The translations under genes were made by a program, and so were the position numbers. From Sphaerosporella brunnea (lineage: Eukaryota; Ascomycota; Pezizomycetes; Pezizales; Pyronemataceae), in assembly GCA_008704415.1 (NCBI GenBank), contig VXIS01000013.1, positions 124,001-188,000 on the forward strand: a stretch of 64,000 bases of DNA, given 5' to 3'. This document shows, piece after piece, positions 22,273 to 33,789 of this stretch; the first letter of the stretch is position 1; the number at the start of each line of letters is the position of its first letter. The notes under the pieces were generated by a model. That model had not been told where the DNA came from. It did no database searches and saw nothing but the letters and a program-made list of their open reading frames with translations.

Positions 22273-24788
22273 ATGGATCCCAGCGGCTCTGGAGGAGGAG
22301 GGGGCGGAGGAGGAAGCGGTGGTCAGAGTAGCAGTAGCGATTTCGTGAGTCCTCCCGTCGATCCAGCCCGTTCTGTCGTTCTTCGATGGCTTGCAGTGTG
22401 AAGCGAGTTTTCGGGCGTCTGTTATGACTGCATGGCTGACCGTCTTATACAGGTCCGCAAGCTTTACAAGTACGTTAGGCTTCTCGTCCGGCTATCTTTG
22501 CGAGGCTATACTCTATCTCTATCTCTATCTCTATCTCTATCTCGAGTGGTTGGAATGGGAATCTTCGAACTAGGTCTGACGGAACTGTAGAATGCTCGAA
22601 GATCCTTCCCATTGCCATGTTGTGCGATGGAGCTCGTCGGGTGATAGCTTTATTGTACTCGACGTATGTCTAGCGGTCATCCAACATGCACCAGAGACGC
22701 GCTGTCAAATCTTCTCAGTTTGCTCGTTCGCGTCTTTGGTGATTCGGAAAGGCTAACGCAGTTCCTCACGCTTGCCCAGACGAACGATTTTACCAAGAAT
22801 ATACTGCCGCAGCACTTCAAGCACAGTAACTTCGCCAGTTTCGTTCGGCAACTCAATAAGTAACTCCAATCCCGCCATCCGTCGCAAATAGACTGCTCGC
22901 TAACTCGGCGGCGGCGACTAGATATGATTTCCACAAGATCAAAAACACTGAGGAAGGCGCCGGCAGCGGGGAGGTGCTTCCCCCCTCCGGCGGTAGTGGC
23001 AAGGCGAGTGCTGATATGATCGAAGGGCTGGCAGTTCAAACACCCCGAATTCACCAAGGACAGCAAAGACAATCTCGACAACATCCGACGAAAGGCTCCA
23101 GCCTCGCGGAAGCAGCAACACCAGTTCGACGAATCCGGGTCCCAGCAGATCGAGCAGTTGCAGGAGGGTTTCCGGGCGATCAGGGATTCGCAGCAAGAAC
23201 TTGGGGCGCGCATGCAAAAGTTCCACGAGCACACCGGAAATGCGTACCAGGATATGCAGCTGGCCATGAGCTCGCAGGCTGTCTACATCCACCAACACGA
23301 GGAGATAATAAAACGGCTGCTGTCCGTTTTGTCAGATCTTAGTGCCCAGGTTCGGTCTCTGAAGCAGGAATGTGCACGCGCGAACGGTCAGAATCCGGTC
23401 CACCACGAGGAGGGCATCTCACCCGGCGAAACCGGCGGTGGTGGCGGCATGGCCTCGAACGCGACGTCCCCAGCGAACAACCAACAGAGCGGCGGATCGC
23501 CATTACAGCAAGCGCAGCGTCTCTTGGAAGGCTATCGAAATCTCCAGCGACCCAGCATACAAGCCGGAATCGACCAATTCCAGATGGCGCACCAAGACCA
23601 GGACGGCGGGGGCTACGACGGAGTGTATTCGCAGAACGGTCAGATGATGAATCCTATGAATGGGCACGGAGTGGACCAATCAGGCCAGCACATGTTTCCG
23701 GGAATGAGCTACAACAACAGCCAGCCATCAAGTCAGTTGCAGTGGCAAGAAACGCCGCCGCAACAGATGGGTGGCAACAGTGGTGTTGTTACTCCAGGCG
23801 GTCGATCAGTCGCAGGCAGGAAACGAAGCATGCAGACCACCCCACACTGGCGGCAATCACCACGGGTTCTGTTGGTTGAGGACGATCCCACGTGTCGCCG
23901 CATCGGCAGCAAGTTCCTAATAAGCGCGCAGTGCACTGTTGACGTCGCGGTTGGTTTATCCAATCTAGCGTGTGCGCTCTTTATTGGTTGAGCTAACACC
24001 TTTGCAATTCATACAGGACGACGGCTTGATCGCTGTCAACAAGATGGGTCGGAAGACATACGATCTCGTACTTATGGACATCATGATGCCAAACCTGGAC
24101 GGCTGTTCCGCTGCCGCACTGATACGCCAATTCAACGCCGACACGCCCATCATCGCGATGACCTCCAACATCCGCCGCGACGACATCAACAATTACTTCA
24201 ACAATGGTGCGCTTCCACTCCTTTCCCGCTGGCCCCGGCTGACACCTGGCAGGCATGAACGACGTCCTTCCCAAGCCCTTCACTAAAGAAGGTCTCCTCC
24301 AAATGCTCGAGCACCAATTAGCCCACCTGACGCAGCAGAAGGCCCCAGGGCAGCAGCCGCCAGGGGGGGCGCAACAGCCACCGCAGGGCCAGCAGCAACA
24401 GCCCGGCCAGCTCCCACAGTCCTCCATTCCGCCACAGTTAAGCTTTAACAATCCTGCGCACGACACTCTAGGACAGCCCGAACCCCCCAACCCTGGGAAT
24501 CCGCTCAAGTATTCCGTCTCACCTGCGCCCGCGAAGTCTCCCGCCAATACTGGGGGGCTGTATGGTCCTGGCAGAAGTCCGAACGATCTGCAGGACGATG
24601 TGCCGGGACAGGTACAACCGCCTGCGGGCATGGAGGAGCCGGGTGGGTATATGGGCATGATGGGCGGGTACATGGCCGAGGACCCAACAGCAGGGGGGCA
24701 CGGAGGATATTCGAGCCCAGCAACGGGACAAAGGAGGATGACGGATGATGACATGTATGGAGCAATTAAGAAGCAGCGATTTTCGTAG
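22273..24788 (+). CDS. SKN7: SKN7/Prr1-type HSF-domain response regulator
   Basis: Transcription factor and phosphorelay receiver controlling oxidative, osmotic and cell-wall stress responses. Exons 22273-22344, 22453-22469, 22591-22663, 22780-22859, 22922-22973, 23026-23949, 24017-24206, 24253-24788 give 647 residues with every phase matching. HSF-type DNA-binding domain (about residues 24-110): VRKLYKMLEDPSHC, then DTNDFTKNILPQHFKHSNF, ASFVRQLNKYDFHKI and WQFKHPEF. A heptad coiled coil follows (QQIEQLQEGFRAIRDSQQEL), then a Gln/Gly/Asn-rich linker. Receiver: RVLLVEDDPTCRRIGSKFL (acidic pair), phospho-acceptor Asp427 in LVLMDIMMPNLDG, and Lys477 in LPKPF. The tail is Gln/Pro-rich. The second exon is a 17-base microexon encoding VRKLY. 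A TATCTC repeat sits in intron 2. Confidence 0.95.
22509..22541. repeat. (TATCTC)n repeat inside SKN7 intron 2
   Basis: About five tandem hexamers between the 17-base microexon and exon 3 of SKN7. Confidence 0.8.
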
Positions 24789-25701
24789 GATATTGGGGAT
24801 TTCCTCTAAATGTAATTTCCATATTTCCATAGTTATTTTTCTTCATTGTCCTTTTTTTTTTTTTTCAACGGCTTGCTTTCTATCATATTGGTTCGAATTC
24901 ATCGCCTCTCCATGTTTCTCGCACGTTTTTTGCATCTTCCGTTGGGCTTTTATTTTTTTTATCTTTTTTATTTTTTTTTTATTTTTTTTTTTTTTTTGGC
25001 TGTGGCGTGTAGGGTTGCTTTTTTTTTTCCCCTCATTTTTTTCATTTTTTTTTTTCTTTTTCGGGTGGTGGCTGGATCTTGTTGTCCTCCCCCGGACTTG
25101 GCTTTGGGATGAGAAATGGCGAAAGATGCTGTGCGGAACTTGATGTCGAGTGAGAGTGAGAATGACGGAGTGATGATGAGTGATGCGTGGCTGGGTGATG
25201 AGTGATGATGCCTAAAGCAAGTTCAGTGTCGACCGGGAGACTGGACTGGGTCGGGATGGAGTCGGGATGGACGCTCGTTCATTGAAGTGGAGGAGGGAGA
25301 CATATTGTCTACCCATAGAAAGCATTTTCACGGGGTATCACTCGAATGACTTGGGCTGGCTTGCTGTGGATTCAATTCACCGTCAAAAAATCTGGTTTGT
25401 GCTGGAGGCCGTTTTTGCTCATGCGTTGGGACATTCCCCATTGAAGGCGTTTCACATTGATCCATTGATATTATATATATCGTCCTTCGTTGTTGTTGTC
25501 GTCGAGTTGAACGTGTTGCCTCGCGCTTGGGTGTATACGCGCCTCGCCCAGCAGCTAAGCACCACACCCCCAACACACACAACACGCAAGTTCGAAAGTC
25601 AGTCCTCTCTTCCGTTCCTTGCTTCATTCGACGCGTCAAGATCTTCCCATCATCACCACCATCACCACCCTCCCCCCTCCGAACCGCAACGGTCAAAAAC
25701 A
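24789..25701. other. Spacer between SKN7 and the zf-4CXXC_R1 gene
   Basis: 913 bases; the first 280 are extremely T-rich (many T-runs of 8 or more at 24835-25060), as expected for the SKN7 3' end. The rest is promoter or leader of the next gene, with a CATCACCAC run at about 25650-25672. The next gene's frame stays open back to 25267, so a longer N-terminus is possible. Confidence 0.5.
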
Positions 25702-27882
25702 ATGAGCGTGAGCACACCCGGCGCCAGCAGCAGCAGCACCATTACTGTTCTTTCACCGACCACTACTTCGAGCATGAACGTCGCGACGACGCCGGCCGCC
25801 AGCGAGAAGGCAAAGAAACGCAAGAGTATCGCCGCCCCCGCCGCAGACGTGACGGCGAAGAAGAGCAAGGCTTCCGCCGCGGAAGAGGGGAAGTATTGTC
25901 ACCACTGCCACCGGCAGCGGGAGAGCACGGTGTCGTGCACCCTCAAGCTCACCACTAAGAAGGGCAAGACTGAGCGATGCGGAAAGACGTTCTGCGATGC
26001 TTGCCTCTCCCGCGTGTACGGCGCCACCGTCGCGTCCATCGTCGGCGAGGGTAAGATCAAGGACATCACCAAGGCGCTGGGGCACGACTCGACCGAGGCG
26101 TACTACTTCCGGTGTCCGATCTGCGACAAGAAATGTCAGTGCGCGCAGCATCGCGAGAAGAAGAAGGAGGGTGAGAAAAAGGCCGTCGGTGGCGGTAGTC
26201 AGTCGTCGACTGCGGACCTGGAGAGGTTTGCGAAGGAGGCTGGCGTTCCTGTGTCCGAAGTTGCAGGCTTGATGAACGACTCGTCCACGCGTAACAAGGG
26301 CAAACTCAAGGCGGACGTGAAGAAAGCCGCGCCCGCGGCGGAAAAGGGCGCGGAGAAGAAGCCGGCAAAGAAGAAGGCTGCTCCGAAGAAGGGCCCTTCT
26401 GACACCAAGACTGCGGCGGATAAACAGAGGACCATCAAACCGACGAAGTCGACCGGTGTCGCCCCGTCCTCTACCGGTGGTGCTCTCGGGCTTCTCCCCG
26501 CCGCTGGACCGCTGCAGCCGATGATGGTGAAGAAGCCGAAACATGTTGATGCCCCGAATTTTGAGTTCATCGTGCTCTCCTACCCACCGAACATCATCCG
26601 GGAACGACTGTCGGTAGCAACTCTCTGGTTATAATAGTGACTGGCTAACAGTTTCTAGCCGCGTCCGCGAGTTTGTCCTCCGCTTCGAGAAGAAGCTGAA
26701 CCTCGTCTCGAAGTACCCGCGCATCATCAACTATCCTAACAGTGACTGGACCGAACTTACGTACAAGAACCTCATCACGTCAATGCTCCGAATCATGCAG
26801 TCGGACAAAGCTCCCCCAGCTGGATTGCACCCTGATGATATCTTTGATACCTACAAGGATGTTCAGCACTGCCCTTCAGACAGCCCCGCATGGTGGATCA
26901 GCACTTGTGATCTGGTTGCGAAGGCTAGAGGGAAAATGCCGGAGATGGAGGACATTCACAAAAACGAGGAGCACAAGCTGGAACTGGTCGTCTCTTTGAT
27001 ACAGCTGACATTGACCACAGCTGCCTTCCGCGAGGCCATTGATGCCGGTCTCGCCAAACAGAAGCAGAACCACGTCCAGTACTTGGATGAGGTCAAACGG
27101 CTCAAAGAGGGCATGTTTCCCCACAATCCCTCCAGCGGTAACACCCACTAACAGGAACTGCAGAGTGGGAACAGCAGCGCCAGGTGTTTCAGAAAGAGCG
27201 GCTCGTGCTCCCCTCCGCCGAAAAGGCAGACTTGGAGGCCCGTTTCTCGGCTGCTCAGATGGCGCACAAGCAGCTGATGTTGCAGGCGGAGCGCAAAGAG
27301 TGGCGGGACAACCAAAAACTCTCTCTGCGCACCCTCCCTCTCGGCGTCGACACCCTCGGCAACACCTACCACCTCTTCATCCAGCGCGACTGGAAAGATG
27401 ACGAAGACTGGGGTCGCTGGATCGTGATCGAGAAGAACCCGGCGCTTCCGCACCCCTCGGGCGTCCTCCCCCCACCGCCGAGCGTGCCTTCGGACTCGGG
27501 AATGGACCCCGACATGCCAGACCTGCCCGTCCCCGACGACGAGGAGACGGTCCGTGCACGCATTTGGTACCTAGTCTCCGAGACGGCGGATATCCAGCAG
27601 CTTGCGGACTGGATCCGCTTCAAGGGCGAAATGGCACTCTACGAGCAGGAGCTGGCGAAGGTCCAGAGCCCGCCTACCCCGGGCCCTAGTGTTCCCGCCT
27701 CCCCGTCCCCGAACGCCGCTGCCAGCCCAATGCGCCAGGTCATGGAGGCGGTCAGCGTCCCCGTTAGGAAGAAGGACTACTATCCACTCGCCAGGACGCC
27801 GGTCACTAAGGAGGGCTTTATGCCGCTGGTTGACAAGCTCAAGAAGCTGGCTTCTTACTTTGCGCTGGGGACTGTGGTTTAG
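25702..27882 (+). CDS. Nuclear protein with zf-4CXXC_R1 (CDCA7-type) zinc finger and DDT/WHIM-like helical region
   Basis: Probable chromatin protein of the CDCA7-related group; precise role in fungi not established. Exons 25702-26609, 26659-27110, 27164-27882 give 692 residues. Zinc-binding zf-4CXXC_R1 domain at about residues 65-155: CHHCHRQ, CTLKL, RCGKTFCDACLSRVYG and FRCPICDKKCQCAQHREKK. A Lys/Ala-rich basic linker follows. From about residue 290 comes a helical part (RVREFVLRFEKKL, ITSMLRIMQSDKA, LELVVSLIQLTL) ending in a WHIM/WSTF-like block (LSLRTLPLGVDTLGNTYHLF, WGRWIVIE), as in DDT-domain proteins. Intron 1 donor is CT|GTCGGT by phase. Intron 2 must use a GC donor (GAGG|GCATGT) to read LKEEWEQQRQVF. 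The upstream frame is open to 25267; MSVSTPG at 25702 is the preferred start. Confidence 0.82.
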
Positions 27883-28192
27883 ACTTGTTTCTTGTTTGTT
27901 CTTGGTTGTTCTTTCTTCTTCTTGTTCTGTGATGATTGATGTCCTGTACATGAGAGGGGGGGTGGGTGCACTTTGTCATGTTTTCCACTACTATCACTAC
28001 TACTACCACTACGATTACCACTACTACTACCACTACTAGTTACTGCGGGGGCTTTTCTTTTTTTACAATGCGATGCGATGCGATATGATTATACCTTTTT
28101 TTTTTTTTTTTTCTTTTTTTTTTTTGGTTCTTTTGGGTGTACTTACTTCAGTACCTAGTTATAGAGAGTATCATCATCATCATTTTAACTAT
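27883..28192. other. Convergent spacer rich in T-tracts
   Basis: 310 bases between two 3' ends, with CTACTAC/ACCACTAC runs and T-tracts (28097-28112, 28115-28125). No gene seen. Confidence 0.6.
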
Positions 28193-28601
28193 CTATGCCC
28201 CGCCACCACCACCACCCTGCTCCTGCTGCTGCCCCTCCTGCCCCTCCTGCTGCTGCTGCTGCTGCAGCAGCTGTTGCCGCCGCGCCCACTCCTCAGGCGT
28301 AAACAGCTTCTGCGACCACGCGTGCACGGCGGCGATCTCGGCGGCCAGCGCGGCGTTCGCCAGCCGGTGCCGCGCCAGCGCCGGCTTGCCCGCGAAGCGC
28401 GCCGACACGATCACCGCTTCGAACATCTGTCCGCAGCCGCCTGGGGGCGGTGTCAGCCGGCCGCAGGGGAAGGGGGGGGGGGAAGGGGGACGGGGGGAAA
28501 CCAGATACGTCGACCAGCTCGACGTGCGTTGCTGCCAGCCGCGTGCGCATCGCGTCTGTGAGCGCTTCGACGCTTGTTCCTGCTGCTGCTGCTGCCGCCA
28601 T
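28193..28601 (-). CDS. BolA-like protein (Bol2/Fra2 type) with Gln/Gly-rich tail
   Basis: Small BolA-family protein; this type pairs with monothiol glutaredoxins on a bridging [2Fe-2S] cluster and reports iron status. Exons 28601-28502 and 28440-28193 give 115 residues. Seen: N-terminal Ala run, TSVEALTDAMRTRLAATHVEL, DVSGGCGQMFEAVIVS (the GGCGQ loop supplies the cluster-ligand Cys), AGKPALARHRLANAAL and AAVHAWSQKLFTPEEW with the conserved cluster-binding His in AVHAW. The intron joins VS to GGCGQ in phase. The C-terminus carries a poly-Gln/Gly extension encoded by CAG/GGN repeats, which is not part of the family core. Located in the short gap between the zf-4CXXC_R1 gene and AP-1 beta. Confidence 0.9.
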
Positions 28602-28804
28602 TGTGGTGAAATGTGGTTGTTGGTTTGATGGTTGATGATGGTTGGTGATGAAAGATGGGAGCCGAGCCGTCTCGTAAGGCTGAAGTGTGTGCGGGTGCGT
28701 GGGGCTTGGCGCTAGCTTCAGCTTCATACAACCGCGGGGAATAGCTATGCAAGGAGCTATGGTAGAATTACTACAAAACAAGAGAGAAATCTCTAATGCT
28801 ACGA

Positions 28805-31365
28805 CTAGAACAAGCCCAAGATATCCTGATTCGACTTCTTCCCCTGTTGCCGGGCGCCACTGTTACTTCCGCCCAGATCCAGCCCCGCAAAGCCGTTCTC
28901 GAGTCCGCCACCACCACCGCCGCCGGTGCCGCCCGCACTCAATCCAAACAGATCGTCCAGATTAGTGCTTCCCGGTGCGGCGACCGGGCTCTGAACGGTC
29001 GGGCTCATAAGGTCCGCCAAGCCCACGCCGCCACCGGCTGCCGACGCCGGCGCCGCGCCGTCAAAGTCGATGTCGAGGAGGTTCTCGATATTGCTCTTCT
29101 GGGCACCGCCCGCTCCCGCCGCGATTGAGTTTTCGGCTGCGTTCTCGCGCTGCTCCTCGATTGCGCGCTTCATCAGGACGCCGAGGCCCTTGCCGCGGCG
29201 CGCCTCCATGAAGGCTGCCGGCGGCTTGTGGTACACCGAGGCAAGCGTGCTGAGTTCGGCGAGCAGCTGCTCCAGCAGGCCCTGCGGTAGGTTTTGGATC
29301 GTCGAGGTGATAGGGGGTTTGTCGGCCAAAATCACGTTCCGCGCGATGGCGTTGTCCGGGTTCACCGAGAGCAGGCGCCAGTAGATGTAGGCACGGTCGC
29401 GGATGTCGGGGTTGTCGTTTTCGGAGGTGGCGTTCTTGAGCACGGTTTGCAGGAGCTGTTGCGATTCCGAACTTTTGGCCGGGTTTTGGGCGGTTTTGAG
29501 GAATAGTTTGACTACGGCCGTCAGGATTTGGAGTTGGACCTGCAATCTATGTCAACAATGACCGGGAAGAGTACTGTGGAGAGTACCTGTGTGGTTTCGT
29601 CTTGGAAGCCTTCCACGAAAGAGCCCAGAATCTCGCCGGCGTCGTTGATCTTCTCCGCGTACTCTCCCACAATCCAAATCAGTGCCGCCCGAGCATTCGG
29701 CTCGTCCACCTCGTCGATGTTCTGGCAAAGCTTGGGGATGATGCCCTCGTATCCTGGGTATTTCCGGAAAATATCCTGCCATATTCAGCCCATATTCCAT
29801 GGAAAGCACTCTCTGTCGCCCACCTTGACCACAACAATCGCCTCCTGCACCACGTAGTTGACCTTGGTGTTGATCAAGTCCAGCAGCACGGTCACGCACC
29901 GCTCTGCCGCTGAGTCAATCTTGATAGCCACCTGCCCGATAGCCTTCACCGCCCGCTTGACAAAGTCCATATCCACCTCCAGCGCATATTCCTTGAGCTC
30001 CATCAGGAGCTGGTCGATGTTTTTCTCATTCGCTATCCGGATCATGATCTCGAGCTTCTCAAGCTTGACGTATGGCGGGTCATTGTATTTGCAGAAGAAC
30101 ACTCGGATCTCCTTGGTCAAAATATCGGGCTGCGCCTGCAGGAGCAGGTTGATGTTTCGTAGGGCGACATATTGCACTTCTGGCTGCGAGGAAACAAGGG
30201 TCACTGAGATAGATTAGCATCTCCCTGACCGCTTGGATGAAAGTTTCTCACCTAAAGGAGGGGCCATCTTCCGTGTGTACTGCTTCACCATATCCGGCGC
30301 AATGCCCTGCATGTGCAAAAACACCACCTTCACCGCCGCCAACACCACACTTGGGTTTACATGCTGAAACTGCGGTACCACACGCTCACAAATATGTTCT
30401 CTCTCCTTCACATCATCCGTTCTGTAATCCGCCAGAGTCGTCAAGATCGTAACTCGCCCCCACTCCGTACACTCGTTAAGAGCCATCAGCAGCTTCTTGA
30501 GCGTACTCGGCGTAACCTGCAACGCGTTGGTATCCGGGTCGCTCTCGTTGATCTCCGCGAGCGCCTGCACGCTGTTCGCCACAACCATCGGGTTCGAGTC
30601 TCCAATCATCTCCTGCAGAGTCTCGAGGAATCCGTTCTCGATGCACACCTTCGGGTTCAGGTCAAAGAACTTGGCCACGCAGATCGCCGCCGTCTTGCGC
30701 ACGTATGGTGACTCGTCCCGCAACGTCTTACGAAGGGGCTCCTCCATGTAGTCTACAATCTTGTCCACGCGGATACAGCCCATGGTACGAATGGCCAGGG
30801 CGCGAATGAGCGGGTTGGGGTCTTCCGAGTCCTGTTAACCGGAAATCAGCCTTTTCCGCCGCCTCCTGCGAATGAGCGCTGGGCCAAACCTGCACGAAGG
30901 TGTTGACCGCCAGGATACACAGGTCGGGATGTGTCTTTGCATAGTTCCTGGACAGCGGCGGCACGTGAGAACTCGCCCACCAGCTAGTAGACCGACTCGG
31001 GGGGGGCCCTACATGAGGTACAGATACACCAGCTTCTTCTGGTCGAGATCGCTAGTAGCCTGTGCGCGAAAAACTCTCAGCACTCCTCCCTCCCCACCCC
31101 CAGCTGCAGCCGTACCATGTTCTTGATGATGTCCGGAAACAGCGCCGACACGTCCTTCCCCAAAGTCATGGACGCAATTGTGCTCCGAATAGCTTCCTTC
31201 CTGTAGTCCCCGACCCGCCAGTCAGCGCACCCCCGAACCGCGCAACCTGGGAAGCCATCCCCACCTCTCGTGCGAGTATTGCGAGTTCAGACCGTTCCGC
31301 AGCTCGAAGGTTTCACCCTTCCGCGGGGCGGTCGGAAACATGCTACGTATTCTGTTGGCGGCCAT
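28805..31365 (-). CDS. APL2: AP-1 clathrin adaptor complex, beta-adaptin subunit
   Basis: Large subunit of the AP-1 adaptor for clathrin coats at the trans-Golgi and endosomes. Exons 31365-31265, 31200-31116, 31059-31013, 30947-30890, 30831-30252, 30203-29824, 29775-29587, 29539-28805 give 724 residues with all seven joins in phase. Seen: [40 protein letters not shown] and [20 protein letters not shown] (read across four short exons), [20 protein letters not shown], then the beta-trunk HEAT-like repeats. The hinge has a clathrin box (LLDIDF) and DDLFGL, and the protein ends in DILGLF, so the C-terminal ear found in animal beta-adaptins is absent, as is usual for fungal AP-1 beta. AP-2 beta is the main alternative; the strong match of the trunk start favours AP-1. 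Confidence 0.92.
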
Positions 31366-32268
31366 GGTGGATGTGTGACGTGAAGACCCCCGCGTCAGTT
31401 GCTATCCCTGGAAGCTTGGAAGGTGTTTTGAGCTTCGTGGAGCCGGCGAGGGAGTTCTGGAGCCGCAGCCGATGATTAGAGGAAGTGCAGTGGATGGCCG
31501 GAGAAAGTGGCAAGTGGGTGTTCGCTCGGCGGAGGAGTTGGAGTAGCTGACCGTGCCGTGGGGGGGGGGGGGGGATGAGTGAGACGTGGGAAGTTCAACT
31601 GCTCAGACCAACTAAGCACTCCGTGCATGTTCCGATTCGGCGCAAAGGCTTGGCGTTGGCTTGGCTGAGCACGAGCCTTTCGCAGTTCCTTCGGCCAGCC
31701 ATCGTTCTCACCGCCGCAATCATCGAAGGAAGGATGGTATGTTCGCGGTTGCTGTGGCGAGGAACGTCCTGCTCTGACACAGCTCTGGCAGGCCAAATTC
31801 GAGATCCCAAACCTGCGAAACCTCTTCGCGGCCTCCAGGACCGAGGAGGAAGAGAGAACGTACAGTCGGACAGCTGTGAGTAGAGCTCTTGCCGGCCCCC
31901 CCAGAGGAAGCGCAAGCTGACCCAACTGCGCGTCTAGTTCTACAACCTGCTGCTCTTCGCAGGTTCGATCGCAGCCTTCAGTTTCATCGCACAGCACGCG
32001 GGAAAGACTCAGCAGCAGCTGAGATAGCGACCAAAGAAAGGTAACAGAAGAGCCCGCCTCCAAATCCCATTACTTTTCCCCCGCTATGCCAGAGAACCCT
32101 AACGAACACCGCATACGGCAAGAACAGAGAAAATTTCCCAAAAAGCAGCGCGGTGGCGGTATCGTACAGTAGAAATGAACCTATGAAATGACAGGTGCTT
32201 GAGAGCGATCATTAGATGGAAGCGTGGTGTTGTGGCGGTGTGAATGGTGCTGGTCGTCTTCAGCTACT
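31366..32268. other. Intergenic region upstream of AP-1 beta
   Basis: 903 bases, no supported gene. One G-tract of 13 at about 31561-31573. An open frame of 195 codons on the minus strand (31476-32063) has no recognisable family and overlaps a plus-strand frame. Confidence 0.5.
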
Positions 32269-33789
32269 CTAGTCGGAATCGTCGCTCTGGTCACCCAAGA
32301 AGTCGAGGCCCTCCAAACCACGCGCTCTCTGGACCTGTCGCGTGTTAGCTTTGCGCGAACGGTGGGGACGGTTCTGGAAACTCACCAGCCTTCGTCCGCC
32401 GGTGTTGGAGGTGGCAGCGGCAGCAGCCTTGCCCGATCGAGTGGTGACCTTCTCGTCGTCATCGCCTTCTCCCCAGCGTGCGTCGCCGACCTTCACAGCG
32501 GCAACTTCGTCCTCGAGCTCACGGCGCTCTTTGATCTTCTTGGCCTTTTCCATAGAGAATCGACCCGTCATCCCGGCGTCGTTGAGCATGTTCGTGAGAT
32601 GCTGAATCTTGTCCTTGTTGGTGTCGTATTTTGCCAACTCTCTCGACCAGATCTTACGAATCTGTTAAAGCGTCAGCTACAATGCGAGCGGACGGCGGTA
32701 GAGTGGAAATGAGTGCATACACCGCACTTGACAAGCCAGCCCTGCAAGGTCTTGATCTTCTCCTCGTCGTGAGATAGTTCCTTGCCCTGTCAAACGTCAG
32801 CAATGTTGGCAAACAATGTAGAGGGCAAACCATACAGGAGCCTTCTCCTTCTTCGGTTTCGCAGCTGCTTTTCCCTTCTTGTCTGCAGTTGCAGTAGTGC
32901 TGCGAGACCGCCCCTTCTTCTTCGGAGGCTCGTCGATCACAATAGACATATCGCTCTCATCGCCGGACTCGCCTCCCACAGCGGCTGGGGCTGGGGCTCC
33001 ACTGTCCGCCTCCACCACCACCTCCGCCGCCACCTCCTCCTCCTTTTTTTTGGGCTTGCCCTCCACCGACTTGGGAATTTCATCGCTGTCAGCGGCAACA
33101 GCGAGGATTTTACGCTGCCTCTTTTTCGGGGGCTGCGGCTCCTCGTCAAAATCGTCTGGCAAATCCGACAGCACGCTCGCATCCGAAGCGTCAGCCTTCG
33201 CTTCAGGCTCGGGCTCGGGCTCGGGCTCGAGCTCAGGTGTGGCCTCTTTGACTGGCTCCTTCGGTTTTCTGCCTCTTTTCGCCGCAGGCTTCGCAGCAGC
33301 CTTCTTCGCAGGTTTCGCAGCGGGAGCGCGCTTTCGCTTGGGCGCGACATCCTCCTCTTCGTCCTCCGCACGATCGTCGGCTGTGGGCTCAGGAGAAGGC
33401 TCGGGGGGAGGGGTGGCAGCCTTCTTCTTGCGCGGCGCACGTTGCTTCTTCTTCTTCGGCGTCGGTTCGGGCGAATCGGCGACATTCGCTTCCTGTATCG
33501 CCTAGAGGGCAGAACGAATCAGCACTTGGCTCCTCGCGTCCCCTGCACGCCATGCCCTCACGGGGGAACTCACGACTTCCTCCAAAATGATCTCCTTGGC
33601 CTTTTCTTTCCAGAACGGGTCGGTCTTGAAGAAACCCGCTTCCAGATCTAGCTCGCCTTCCACCACGTTGCGGATGTACCGCATCGTCACCGCATTCTGA
33701 TCGAGCTTGAAGGTGTCCGCCACGGCTTTGCGCAACGCGCCCTGAATGCGCGCGTCCTGCGCTTCGTCGCGGTGCGGAGGGGAGGACAT
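32269..33789 (-). CDS. HIRIP3-like chromatin protein with N-terminal DEK_C domain
   Basis: Probable nuclear histone-chaperone-related protein. Exons 33789-33574, 33501-32836, 32786-32721, 32661-32386, 32334-32269 give 429 residues. The N-terminus (residues about 12-72: IQGALRKAVADTFKLDQNAV, TMRYIRNVVEGELDLEAGFF, WKEKAKEIILEEV) is a DEK C-terminal-like winged helix. The middle is a long acidic/basic low-complexity stretch of Lys-rich and Glu/Pro repeats, typical of nuclear proteins. Residues about 300-370 (TLQGWLVKCGIRKIWSREL, DKIQHLTNMLNDAGMTGRFS) match the conserved HIRIP3 region with its R-K-x-W and G-M-x-G-R blocks. The last intron (32335-32385) is 51 bases without stops, so its retention keeps frame. 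The start at 33789 is followed by SSPPHRDEAQDARI; the upstream frame is a Thr/Asn/Pro repeat and unlikely. Confidence 0.78.

Noticed and set aside
16212..28601. Mitoferrin and the BolA (Bol2/Fra2-type) gene as an iron-handling cluster
   Set aside because: They lie 11 kb apart with unrelated genes between them; the co-occurrence is more likely chance.
32782..33651. 289-codon plus-strand open frame opposite the HIRIP3-like gene
   Set aside because: Shadow of the Lys/Glu-rich coding strand; Leu/Arg-rich translation with no family features.
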